Part shown: piece by piece, positions 1 to 5,205 of the stretch
Layout: every line of letters starts with the position of its first letter
Position numbering within the stretch: position 1 is the first letter of the stretch
Source of the DNA: Planctomycetota bacterium
Lineage (GTDB): Bacteria; Planctomycetota; Phycisphaerae; UBA1845; PWPN01
Direction: 5' to 3'
Assembly: GCA_016209665.1 (NCBI GenBank)
Contig: JACQVT010000220.1
Coordinates: 1 to 6,119 of the forward strand
DNA: 6,119 nucleotides
Translations under genes and position numbers: made by a program
Notes under the pieces: model-generated
What the model was told of the DNA's origin: nothing
Seen by the model: the letters and a program-made list of their open reading frames with translations, nothing else
The model's database searches: none

Positions 1-681
1 GCACAAGGCCAGCCAACCGCCGACCGAATGCACCACCGTCGAGCCGGCGAAGTCGAACATGCCCTTGCCGGCCAGCCACCCGCCGCCCCAAATCCAGTGG
101 CCCGAGACGGGGTAGATCAGCATCGAGATAAAAACGCTGTAGATCAGGTAGCAGGAGAACTTCGTTCGCTCGGCCATCGCCCCCGACACGATCGTCGCCG
201 CGGTCCCGGCGAAGACGAGCTGGAAGATGAACTTCGCGTCGAGGCCCACGCTGGTCCACGAGAGCGACGAGAACGTGTCGGCGGCGGTCTCCCTGAGCAG
301 GAACCCACTGGTGCCGAACCACTGGTTTCCGGCCCCGAACATGACCCCGAAGCCGATCAGGTAGAACACGACCGAGGCGAAGCAGAAGTCCAGCAGGTTC
401 TTCATGCAGATGTTGACCGTGTTCTTGGCCCGGGTCAGGCCGGTCTCGACCAGGGCGAACCCCGCCTGCATCCAGAACACCAGGAACGCGGTCACCAACA
501 CCCAGACGCTGTCCAGGTCGATGCCGTTGGCGCCAACCTTGTCCATCACCGTCTGGGGCGTGAGCGCTGCTTTCTCCTCCGTCGTCTGGGCCGAAACGCC
601 CGCCGCAAATGCCAGACAGGCGGTCAGCACCATCGCCGGTACCATCCAGCGCCGATACCTGGGCCTCACCAGATCGATCAT
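1..681 (-). CDS. amt: AmtB-type ammonium transporter, N-terminal part (cut by window edge)
   Basis: Inner-membrane channel of the Amt/Mep/Rh family that takes up ammonium. The frame is open from the ATG at 681 to base 1, giving 227 residues; the C-terminal half lies outside the window. Residues 1-31 look like a signal peptide (basic start, hydrophobic core, AGVSA before QTTEE), as in E. coli AmtB. Family blocks seen: MQAGFALVETGLTRAKN (71-87), FAGTAATIVSGAMAERTKF (157-175), YPVSGHWIWGGGWL (190-203) and DFAGSTVVH (210-218). By alignment of these blocks, F153/F157 match the two gating Phe (E. coli F103/F107), W198 matches W148, D210 matches D160, and H218 matches the first pore His (H168). All are kept, so the channel looks functional. 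The start is fixed by a GAGGAGG Shine-Dalgarno 5 nt upstream. A sigma-54 promoter match upstream suggests nitrogen control. A glnK gene could follow beyond the edge, which cannot be seen. Confidence 0.96.
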   Translation of the reverse strand, partial: MIDLVRPRYRRWMVPAMVLTACLAFAAGVSAQTTEEKAALTPQTVMDKVGANGIDLDSVWVLVTAFLVFWMQAGFALVETGLTRAKNTVNICMKNLLDFCFASVVFYLIGFGVMFGAGNQWFGTSGFLLRETAADTFSSLSWTSVGLDAKFIFQLVFAGTAATIVSGAMAERTKFSCYLIYSVFISMLIYPVSGHWIWGGGWLAGKGMFDFAGSTVVHSVGGWLALC

Positions 682-686
682 GCAAT

Positions 687-693
687 CCTCCTC
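687..693 (-). promoter_or_regulatory. Shine-Dalgarno of amt, with adjacent small hairpin
   Basis: GAGGAGG on the minus strand, 5 nt before the ATG at 681, is a near-ideal ribosome binding site and decides the amt start. Just upstream (697-709) is a 5-bp stem, CGCAG-TTT-CTGCG on the minus strand, ending 3 nt from the Shine-Dalgarno. It is too small to claim a regulatory role. Confidence 0.85.
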
Positions 694-785
694 GTTCGCA
701 GAAACTGCGTGCCCCGCGCGCCCGTCATGCACACCGACGGCGGGGAGCCTTCTCGCGCCGCGCGAACGACCGGCGCCGGCACTGT

Positions 786-812
786 CGACGAGCCTCCAGG
801 GAATGCTCGTCG
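786..812 (-). other. Stem-loop in the predicted amt leader
   Basis: A perfect 8-bp inverted repeat, CGACGAGC at 786-793 and GCTCGTCG at 805-812, surrounds an 11-nt loop. It lies inside the predicted leader RNA of amt, about 105 nt before the start codon. No run of T follows on the minus strand, so it is not a normal intrinsic terminator. It may be a structured leader element or chance in GC-rich DNA. I do not recognise a known riboswitch in 682-1013. Confidence 0.4.
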
Positions 813-1023
813 GACGCGCATGACATCACGTCTGAACCACAAAACAGATATTGGGCCCGCGGTTGGTCACATCCTCGCGACGAACCAAGCGATTGGGCAA
901 CACCGCCCTTGGGCACCCGGCGCCTGCGGTCGGGCACTGACAACTAATTGACATCCACCTGCCGCCAGTCTGGACCCGAACCCGGCCTCCGTGTCGGGCC
1001 AATGCAGTATTCGACGAGAGATG

Positions 1024-1039
1024 AGCAATCCACGTGCCA
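1024..1039 (-). promoter_or_regulatory. Sigma-54 (RpoN) -24/-12 promoter for amt
   Basis: Read on the minus strand, this is TGGCACG-TGGA-TTGCT, which matches every specified base of the RpoN consensus TGGCACG-N4-TTGCW with correct spacing between the -24 GG and -12 GC. Transcription would begin near 1013 and run toward amt, giving a leader of about 330 nt. Nitrogen-scavenging genes such as amt are classic NtrC/RpoN targets, so direction and function agree. No gene on the minus strand between the site and amt is convincing. No clear NtrC site (GCAC-N5/6-GTGC type) is seen just upstream. Confidence 0.75.
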
Positions 1040-1098
1040 AGCTCACCGCCGCCAGGATGGCACGATTGGGGGCATGATGAACGGCGGCTTGCGTAGAA

Positions 1099-1119
1099 GC
1101 AGCGCACGCACGACGCTGC
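1099..1119. promoter_or_regulatory. Inverted repeat upstream of the sigma-54 site
   Basis: GCAGCG (1099-1104) and CGCTGC (1114-1119) form a dyad with a 9-nt spacer, its centre about 70 bp upstream of the -24 element. The arms lie within a wider imperfect pairing of GGCGGC (1083-1088) with GCCGCC (1118-1123). Position fits an enhancer-binding site for a sigma-54 activator, but the sequence does not match the NtrC consensus, and GC-rich hairpins are common in this stretch. Confidence 0.25.
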
Positions 1120-1311
1120 CGCCCGTTTTGCGCGCACGCCGGGGCGGCAAAGCCCCACAGCGCGGGCTGCGCCCGCAACCCAACGACGCGGCGACGCGGG
1201 GAGGGGGGGAAGGGGAGTGTGGGCTTCGAGGATTTGCGTGCCATGAGAAGATCCTGCGGGATAGCTGTGCAAACCCCGTTGCGCGGGGGACATCCCTGCC
1301 CGCATTCTTGG
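1120..1311. other. Gene-free GC-rich stretch with hairpins
   Basis: No convincing gene on either strand. The stretch holds two adjacent hairpins: GGGGC (1141-1145) with GCCCC (1152-1156), and GCGGGC (1162-1167) with GCCCGC (1171-1176) around a TGC loop. A G/C-rich run with two GACGCGG copies follows (1186-1200), resembling the GACGCGGG array at 4966-4989. Around 1286-1310 is a degraded copy of the start of the 66-bp repeat that follows. The open frames here have repetitive, low-complexity translations, as expected for repeat DNA rather than protein. Confidence 0.55.
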
Positions 1312-1471
1312 GGGGCGGGCATCCTTGCCCGCCTTCGTCGCCGCCCGCTGCGGAGCACGAGTCTTGCCCGGGTTTGTGGGGCAGGCATCCCTGCCCGCCT
1401 TCGTCGCCGCCCGCTGCGGACCACGAGTCTTGCCCGGGTTTGTGGGGCGGGCATCCTTGCCCGCCTTCGTC
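1312..1471. repeat. 66-bp tandem repeat with palindromic GC hairpin, about 2.4 copies
   Basis: Two full units (1312-1377 and 1378-1443) and a partial third (1444-1471). The full units differ at only 3 of 66 positions. Each begins with a hairpin around the sequence GGCATCC: in units 1 and 3 the arms are GGCGGGC and GCCCGCC with a 6-nt loop. Because 66 is a multiple of three, all frames run open across the array; on the minus strand it reads as AGKDARPTNPGKTR-type peptide repeats, a pattern I recall as spurious ORFs in planctomycete-like genomes. This suggests a dispersed intergenic repeat family that has locally duplicated. Confidence 0.85.
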
Positions 1472-1483
1472 TGGAACCTGCGA

Positions 1484-1503
1484 GTTCGGGTGTGATCCCG
1501 AAC
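1484..1503. other. Short hairpin at the end of the gene fragment
   Basis: A perfect 7-bp stem, GTTCGGG (1484-1490) and CCCGAAC (1497-1503), with loop TGTGAT. It abuts the stop codon of the minus-strand fragment that ends at 1503, where a terminator of the lost gene would be. There is no T-run after it on the minus strand (the next bases are TCGCAGG), so a terminator role is only possible. Confidence 0.35.
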
Positions 1504-1697
1504 TATCCAGCCTCGCCGAAAACGTATCGGACGTGCAGACACATCGCCCCGGCGGCGACCGGAACCACGGCCTTGGTCCGCCGCAGGAACGTCTTCAGCG
1601 CCCGGGCCTCGTCCCGGCAGGCGAGGATCGACACGTGCTCCGGGTCGTCGGGCCCGAACCGCGCCGCGACCTGCGATCGAAGGAATAAAGGGGACAT
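1503..1697 (-). pseudogene. Orphan 3' gene fragment, unrecognised product
   Basis: Open minus-strand frame ending in TAG at 1503. From about 1674 down to 1530 nearly every codon ends in G or C (for example CAG GTC GCG GCG CGG TTC), the signature of real coding DNA here; the opposing frames lack it. The peptide runs RFGPDDPEHVSILACRDEA, then ALKTFLRRTKAVVPVAAGA, and ends VRYVFGEAG. I do not recognise the family. The coding signal stops at the palindrome at 1687-1730: the nominal ATG (1697) lies inside that palindrome, has no Shine-Dalgarno, and the first codons (CCT TTA TTC CTT) are atypical. I infer the C-terminus of a gene whose 5' part was lost when the palindromic element arrived or recombined. 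A tiny intact 64-residue gene is less likely. Confidence 0.55.
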
Positions 1698-1730
1698 TCT
1701 GCTTTTCTAATAAAGTAGAATGTCCCCTTT
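1687..1730. repeat. 44-bp near-perfect palindrome (GGGGACATTCT type)
   Basis: AAAGGGGACATTCT (1687-1700) is mirrored exactly by its reverse complement at 1717-1730. The pairing continues inward through a G-T wobble and four more pairs to a 6-nt loop, a stem of about 19 bp. I recall AAAGGGGACATTCT-like ends as common intergenic palindromes near IS200-like/REP-associated (Y1) transposases in several phyla, but no transposase lies in the window, so this would be a non-autonomous relic. It sits 28 bases past the yceI stop (minus strand) and is followed there by TTTATT, so it may also act as a terminator. Confidence 0.7.
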
Positions 1731-1758
1731 TCCTATCGGTCGCCTTGACATCCCGGAC

Positions 1759-2373
1759 TCACTTGGCGGGCGCGGGCCGCGGCGGCGGGGCCTGATGAGC
1801 CTCGAGGCTGACGATGACGCGGACGTCGTCCCCCAGCGCGTCGGGGGCGAAGTTGATGCCGAAGTCGCTGCGTTTGATGGTGAATGTGGTTTCGAAACCC
1901 ACCATCGCCTCCCCCTGCATGCCCTTGCCGGCGCCGGTGAACTCGACCTTGGCGGTCAGGGGCCTGGTGACCCCGCGCAAGGTAAGGTCGCCCGTCACCT
2001 CGATCGTGGTGTCGTCGAGCTTCCTGGCCGACGTGCTCTTGAAGGGAAGGGTCCGGTACTTCTTCGTGTCGAAGAAGTCCGGGCCCTTCAGATGGGTGTT
2101 GCGCTTGGCGTCCTTTGAATCGATGCTGTTGGCATTGACACGAACATCGAACGACGTCGCCTCGGGCCGGGCGGCATCCCAGGTCGCCGTTCCCGAGATG
2201 TCGTTGAAGCGGCCCCAGAAGTAACTCACATCGAGGTGTTTGATGCGGAAGACGGCCGAGGAGTGGACCGAATCGATCCGGTAGACCTGCCCACCCGCCG
2301 TTTCCTGAGCGAGAGCAGGCAGCAGCGTCAGCGTGACAACGGATGCGAGCACGAGGCACAGCGTTCTGCACAT
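1759..2373 (-). CDS. YceI-family secreted protein (lipocalin-like, polyisoprenoid-binding fold)
   Basis: A 204-residue protein exported to the periplasm or outside. YceI proteins fold into a lipocalin-like beta barrel that binds a long isoprenoid such as a quinone precursor; the physiological role is usually unclear (stress, acid or base response). Residues 1-22 are a signal peptide (hydrophobic LCLVLASVVTLTLLPALA, cleavage likely after A22). The domain fills 30-192: YRIDSVHSSAVFRIKHLDVS (31-50) and GRFNDISGT (54-62) match the family start, then VTGDLTLRGVTRPLT (126-140) and the late block FTIKRSDFGIN (164-174). A Pro-rich tail APPPRPAPAK closes it. Length is typical. The start at 2373 has AAAGGAA 6 nt upstream and gives the signal peptide; the longer open frame upstream is not coding-like. 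It is divergent from the prepilin gene and probably monocistronic. Confidence 0.93.
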   Translation of the reverse strand: MCRTLCLVLASVVTLTLLPALAQETAGGQVYRIDSVHSSAVFRIKHLDVSYFWGRFNDISGTATWDAARPEATSFDVRVNANSIDSKDAKRNTHLKGPDFFDTKKYRTLPFKSTSARKLDDTTIEVTGDLTLRGVTRPLTAKVEFTGAGKGMQGEAMVGFETTFTIKRSDFGINFAPDALGDDVRVIVSLEAHQAPPPRPAPAK

Positions 2374-2671
2374 GAAACGTTCCTTTCCTGGTTTGCGAGT
2401 GTCGATCGCCCCACGTCCCCGCTCCTGACTCCGGTCGAGTTGGCGTCCGGGGTGCAGGCGAGCACGGTCCTCGTATGATAGCGCGGCAACATCGGGCGGA
2501 CCCAGCACGTCCAACGCCCAGCGGAATCGGCGTTCCAGGACGACGGGAGCACCGCGGGCGTGTAAGATGGAAGCAGCGGGTATGACCTCCCGGCTGCATC
2601 CGCGCCCGCCCAGCACGGGCCACGCAGCATTCAGCCGGCATCGGCCGTACCTTCGAGATGGGAAGCCGCCG
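2374..2671. promoter_or_regulatory. Divergent intergenic region between yceI-like and prepilin-like genes
   Basis: A 298-bp spacer that must hold the promoters of both flanking genes. On the plus strand TGTAAGAT (2561-2568) resembles a -10 box and would leave a leader of about 95 nt, but no good -35 sits 17 bp upstream. On the minus strand TATCAT (complement of 2476-2481) is a weaker -10 candidate with no -35. I see no repeat, operator or small gene, and would not assign a promoter firmly. Confidence 0.3.
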
Positions 2672-3526
2672 ATGAACAACGCAGGTCTGACGCGCCCCCG
2701 CCGGCCTGGCCCTACGCGAGAGTCCCCACACCAGCGTCCTCGCCGCCGGTCCGGCTTCACGCTGATCGAAGTCCTGGTCGTGGTGGCCATCATCGCCCTG
2801 CTGGTCGCGATCCTGCTGCCCTCGCTGGCCCGGGCCCGGGACCTGGCCCGCCAGTCGGTGTGCTTCTCGAACTGCCACCAGATGAGCGTGGCCCTCACGC
2901 TGTACACGATCCATCACCGCCATTACCCCGGTCACCACAGCGGCAAGGTGATCTACTGGCCGCCGCGGCTGCTCAGATACGTCGGCAAGCAGAATCGCGT
3001 CTTTTGGTGTCCGAACGCCCCGCCCGAGACCTACTGGAACGGCAAGGACCAGATCCTCTCGCAGAAGCCCGCCGCCGGGGCCAAGAACCAGATCGGCACA
3101 TTCTCCTACGGCTACAACGACTGGGGCGTGGGTGACTCGATCAAAGGGTTCACGAACCTCGGCCTGGGGGCCTGGGTAGGCCACGCCACCAATGGTGAGT
3201 TAAAGGTCGACAAGGTCAAGCGGCCGCAGGAAATGATCGCCATCGCCGACAACGACGTGAACAAGGACAACCTCTACAGCAACAAGGTCAACAATTTCGA
3301 CACCGCCATCGACCCCAACACGAAGGAAGCGGGCGAGTATCCCGGCGACCGGCACCGCAAGGGGGCCAACGTCGCCTTCTGCGACGGCCACGCCGAGTGG
3401 CTGCTCCAGAAGGCGCTCATCGAGCCCCGCAAGCGCATGCGCCAGCGGTGGAACAACGACTTCAAAAACCACTGCGCCCTGTGGGAGGACCTGCCCGCCG
3501 CCATGCCCTGCTCGCCCGGCGAGTAG
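2672..3526 (+). CDS. Prepilin-type N-terminal domain, H-X9-DG protein
   Basis: A 284-residue type II secretion/type IV pilus-like pseudopilin of the kind greatly expanded in Planctomycetota and other PVC bacteria; individual roles are mostly unknown. A basic, Pro/Arg-rich leader (1-28) ends RRRSG, with prepilin peptidase cleavage expected at G28|F29; FTLIEV supplies the key Glu at +5 (E33), followed by the hydrophobic helix [20 protein letters not shown] (34-53). The extracellular domain starts with C64 and C68. The C-terminal H-X9-DG motif is H228 to D238-G239 ([13 protein letters not shown]), with the WLL block after it. The start at 2672 has GGGAAG 6 nt upstream; an in-frame ATG at 2567 would add 35 residues with no ribosome site. 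The 28-residue leader is longer than in classical pilins. It is convergent with the ATPase gene downstream. Confidence 0.92.
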   Translation: MNNAGLTRPRRPGPTRESPHQRPRRRSGFTLIEVLVVVAIIALLVAILLPSLARARDLARQSVCFSNCHQMSVALTLYTIHHRHYPGHHSGKVIYWPPRLLRYVGKQNRVFWCPNAPPETYWNGKDQILSQKPAAGAKNQIGTFSYGYNDWGVGDSIKGFTNLGLGAWVGHATNGELKVDKVKRPQEMIAIADNDVNKDNLYSNKVNNFDTAIDPNTKEAGEYPGDRHRKGANVAFCDGHAEWLLQKALIEPRKRMRQRWNNDFKNHCALWEDLPAAMPCSPGE

Positions 3527-3573
3527 CCGACGAGGTGATCCACCGTTGGAGCCTTTCCCAAAACCCTGAAACC

Positions 3574-3595
3574 GGACCGGCTTCCAAGCCGGTCC
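3574..3595. repeat. Perfect 10-bp-arm palindrome between convergent genes
   Basis: GGACCGGCTT (3574-3583) and AAGCCGGTCC (3586-3595) are exact reverse complements around CC. It lies in the 91-bp gap between the stops of the prepilin gene (3526) and the ATPase gene (3618), where a bidirectional terminator would be. No proper T-run follows on either strand. The TTCC centre with GC-rich arms and the following CCCAC resemble the hairpin at 4933-4951, so it may belong to the same dispersed repeat family. Confidence 0.6.
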
Positions 3596-3617
3596 CACAT
3601 GGGTCTTGGATAGGCTT

Positions 3618-4787
3618 TTATTTGAGGGCCTTCACCAGGCCATCGGTCGTGAGGGCTCTGACACCCGTCTGGACAGTGGAGATGTCGCCTCCTGCGCCCG
3701 CGCTGGCGGCGCGATGGACGATGAAGGATGAGACGTCGTAATTGCGGATCGACGCGGCCAGCCGGGTCAGCGGCGCGGCCATCTTCGGTCGGACGGTGCG
3801 GGTCGCCTTCGCCTCGGCAAGCAGCAGGCGGCGAGGGCCGGCGGGCACGACGAAGTCGACCTCGAGTCCCTGCTGATCGCGGAAGAGGTACAGGGCTTTC
3901 GGTCGGCCCGCGTTGAGTTGGGCCTTGACGATCTCGGCGGCGACGAAACCCTCGAACAGCGGACCCAGGAAAGGCGAGCGAGCCAGCAGGGCCTCGGACT
4001 CGATCCCGAGCAAGTGGCAGGCAAGCCCGGAGTCGAGGAAATACAGCTTGGGCGACTTGATCAGGCGCTTGCCGAAGTTCTCAAAGAACGGCGGCACGAG
4101 GATGATCTGGCCGGTGATTTCGAGGATGCTCAACCATTCGCCGATCGTGGGGACGGAGACCCCGAGCGGCGCGGCCAAGTCGGATCGGTTCAGGATGGCC
4201 CCACACCGGCTGGCCACGAGGGCCAGGAACCGGCGGAACGTGCCGAGGTCGCGGATGGAGCTGACGGCCCGGACGTCGCGTTCCAGGTAGGTCTGGACGT
4301 AGGACCGGAACCATGTCCGGGCGGATCGCGGGGCGGCCAGCACCTCCGGGAACCCGCCCTTGAGGAGGGAGGCTTTCGGCGTCTCGACGTGGGAGAGGGG
4401 CAGGAGCTGAAACACGGCCGCCCGCCCGGCCATCGACTCGGTGACGCCCCTCATCAACGGGGCTTCCTGGGAGCCGGTGATGATCCACTGGCCCTTGCGG
4501 CGTGGTGAGGCATCGACCCGCGATCGGACGTAGTTGAGCAGCTCCGGCACGTTCTGGATCTCGTCCAGGATGGTCGGCGTCCTGACCTCCTCCAGGAAAC
4601 CGCGGGGGTCGCTCCGCAGGCGGCCGATCACGTCGGGGTCCTCGACCAGGTGATAGGACGCTGTCGGGAAGAGCCGGCGCAGGAGGGTGGTCTTGCCCGC
4701 CCGGCGCGGACCGGTCAGGATGAGGGCCGGGAAATGCCGTGCCGCCTTGACCAGCTCATCCGCGATCTGACGAGGCACGAATCGCAT
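3618..4787 (-). CDS. AAA ATPase with C-terminal DUF4143 domain
   Basis: A 389-residue cytosolic P-loop ATPase of the family with a C-terminal DUF4143 domain. The family is common and frequently transferred in prokaryotes; its cellular function is not established. Walker A is GPRRAGKTT (26-34, K32); Walker B is TILDEIQ (72-78, D75 E76); a sensor-like WIITGSQ is at 101-107; then LLPLS (128-132), GGFPEV (144-149) and YLERDV (167-172). The middle (181-245) looks like a winged helix. The C-terminus holds YFLDSGLACHLLG (249-261), FEGFV (278-282), LEVDFVV (308-314) and LLLAEAKA (321-328); E279, D311 and E325-x-K327 resemble a PD-(D/E)XK nuclease-like core, as known for DUF4143. Length is normal. The start at 4787 is the first Met before the conserved region; frame further upstream runs through simple repeats. 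No Shine-Dalgarno precedes it, and its promoter suggests a leaderless message. Confidence 0.93.
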   Translation of the reverse strand: MRFVPRQIADELVKAARHFPALILTGPRRAGKTTLLRRLFPTASYHLVEDPDVIGRLRSDPRGFLEEVRTPTILDEIQNVPELLNYVRSRVDASPRRKGQWIITGSQEAPLMRGVTESMAGRAAVFQLLPLSHVETPKASLLKGGFPEVLAAPRSARTWFRSYVQTYLERDVRAVSSIRDLGTFRRFLALVASRCGAILNRSDLAAPLGVSVPTIGEWLSILEITGQIILVPPFFENFGKRLIKSPKLYFLDSGLACHLLGIESEALLARSPFLGPLFEGFVAAEIVKAQLNAGRPKALYLFRDQQGLEVDFVVPAGPRRLLLAEAKATRTVRPKMAAPLTRLAASIRNYDVSSFIVHRAASAGAGGDISTVQTGVRALTTDGLVKALK

Positions 4788-4794
4788 TGTGAGA

Positions 4795-4823
4795 ATTCTA
4801 AACCGGCGGTTTAAAAAACTCAA
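4795..4823 (-). promoter_or_regulatory. Sigma-70-type promoter of the ATPase gene, probably leaderless
   Basis: Read on the minus strand, TTGAGT (4823-4818), a 17-bp spacer, TAGAAT (4800-4795), then TCTCACA and the ATG at 4787. The -35 matches TTGACA at 4 of 6 positions and the -10 matches TATAAT at 5 of 6, with ideal spacing. The -10 ends 7 nt before the A of the ATG, so transcription should start at or within a base or two of the start codon. This agrees with the missing Shine-Dalgarno. The prediction rests on sequence alone. Confidence 0.6.
4799..4813. promoter_or_regulatory. 15-bp palindrome inside the ATPase promoter (possible operator)
   Basis: TAAACCG-G-CGGTTTA: two perfect 7-bp arms around one central base. 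It fills most of the spacer and overlaps the first two bases of the -10, so a protein bound there would block RNA polymerase. The binder is unknown; self-regulation or a distant regulator are both possible. No second copy occurs in the window. Confidence 0.5.
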
Positions 4824-4873
4824 AGCGCTGGGCGAGGATGGGGTGCGGCGGATGGACGCCGAGGCGGGGGACG

Positions 4874-4929
4874 GAAGGGAGAAGGCAGGAGACAGGAGAC
4901 AGAAGACAGAAGAGAGAAGAGAGAAGAGA
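4874..4929. repeat. Heptanucleotide purine repeat, 8 units
   Basis: Eight consecutive 7-mers of the form G(A/G)AGRVA: gaaggga, gaaggca, ggagaca, ggagaca, gaagaca, gaagaga, gaagaga, gaagaga. Variants are ordered along the array, with identical ones adjacent, as expected from local duplication. A ninth partial unit runs into the hairpin at 4933. The plus strand is almost pure purine and the minus strand pyrimidine. It reads as low-complexity FSLLSSVFCLL-type peptide on the minus strand, so open frames across it are not genes. Confidence 0.85.
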
Positions 4930-4932
4930 GAA

Positions 4933-4951
4933 GGCGGGCTGGAAGCCCGCC
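4933..4951. repeat. GC-rich hairpin following the heptad array
   Basis: GGCGGGCT (4933-4940) pairs perfectly with AGCCCGCC (4944-4951) around GGA, then a run of C. Its plan matches the hairpins at 1312-1333 (GGCGGGC arms) and 3574-3595 (TTCC centre), consistent with a dispersed palindromic intergenic repeat family. It lies in the divergent spacer between the ATPase and MNT genes, so a terminator role is unlikely. Confidence 0.65.
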
Positions 4952-4965
4952 CCCCCAGAGACAAA

Positions 4966-4989
4966 GACGCGGGGACGCGGGGACGCGGG
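4966..4989. repeat. 8-bp tandem repeat GACGCGGG, 3 copies
   Basis: Three exact copies of GACGCGGG (4966-4973, 4974-4981, 4982-4989). The G runs plus GGG at 5004-5006 could form a non-canonical G-quadruplex with one long loop. The following stretch to 5193 shows no gene and only a weak promoter candidate (TTGCTC 5035-5040, 17 bp, TACAGT 5058-5063) for the nucleotidyltransferase. Confidence 0.75.
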
Positions 4990-5205
4990 GGCAGGTTCGT
5001 TCTGGGCCCCCGGCGGGTGGCGGCGGGCACGGGATTGCTCGAAGCCACAGACCGTCATACAGTTGGAATGACCGCGACGGGGCGCGGCCGGACGATGGAG
5101 GCACCCTTCGAGAGGGCTCAGGCCACGGCGGTGTGCGCTGGCGGCTGGGGCGACAGCAGTGGCCGCAGGCACGGCTACCGACGAGGCCAAGACAAGGAGA
5201 TGGAC

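Noticed and set aside
28..951. Plus-strand open frames opposite amt
   Set aside because: They are shadows of the amt coding strand, which carries the clear Amt motifs.
826..954. A 42-residue upstream ORF (MSISCQCPTA start) inside the amt leader
   Set aside because: AGGTGG sits directly against the ATG, leaving no proper spacing, and codon endings are not GC-biased. It ends 145 nt before amt, so coupling is unlikely.
1312..1471. CRISPR array
   Set aside because: The units are contiguous 66-bp near-identical copies with no variable spacers, and no cas gene is present.
826..1542. Long minus-strand open frame of 238 codons across the repeats
   Set aside because: It runs through the 66-bp tandem array, whose length is a multiple of three, and gives AGKDARPT-type repetitive peptide. 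There is no family similarity and no consistent codon bias.
1733..3184. A 483-codon minus-strand frame overlapping yceI and the prepilin gene
   Set aside because: It is antisense to the prepilin coding region and out of frame with yceI; both real genes have clear domains.
3527..3617. Canonical intrinsic terminator between the convergent genes
   Set aside because: The hairpin is strong, but neither side has an adjacent T-run; TTTTATTT on the plus strand lies about 20 bases away and overlaps the ATPase stop.
4788..5048. N-terminal extension of the ATPase to 476 residues
   Set aside because: The extra 87 residues are Ser/Leu/Pro low-complexity from the heptad repeat and run through the predicted promoter.
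5035..5063. Promoter TTGCTC-N17-TACAGT for the nucleotidyltransferase
   Set aside because: Only 3 of 6 and 4 of 6 consensus matches, with a leader of over 130 nt; such hits are expected by chance.
4789..5205. N-terminal extension of the nucleotidyltransferase to 250 residues
   Set aside because: The extension translates the heptad and 8-mer repeats. The domain begins after 5206, where a well-spaced AAGGAG is found.
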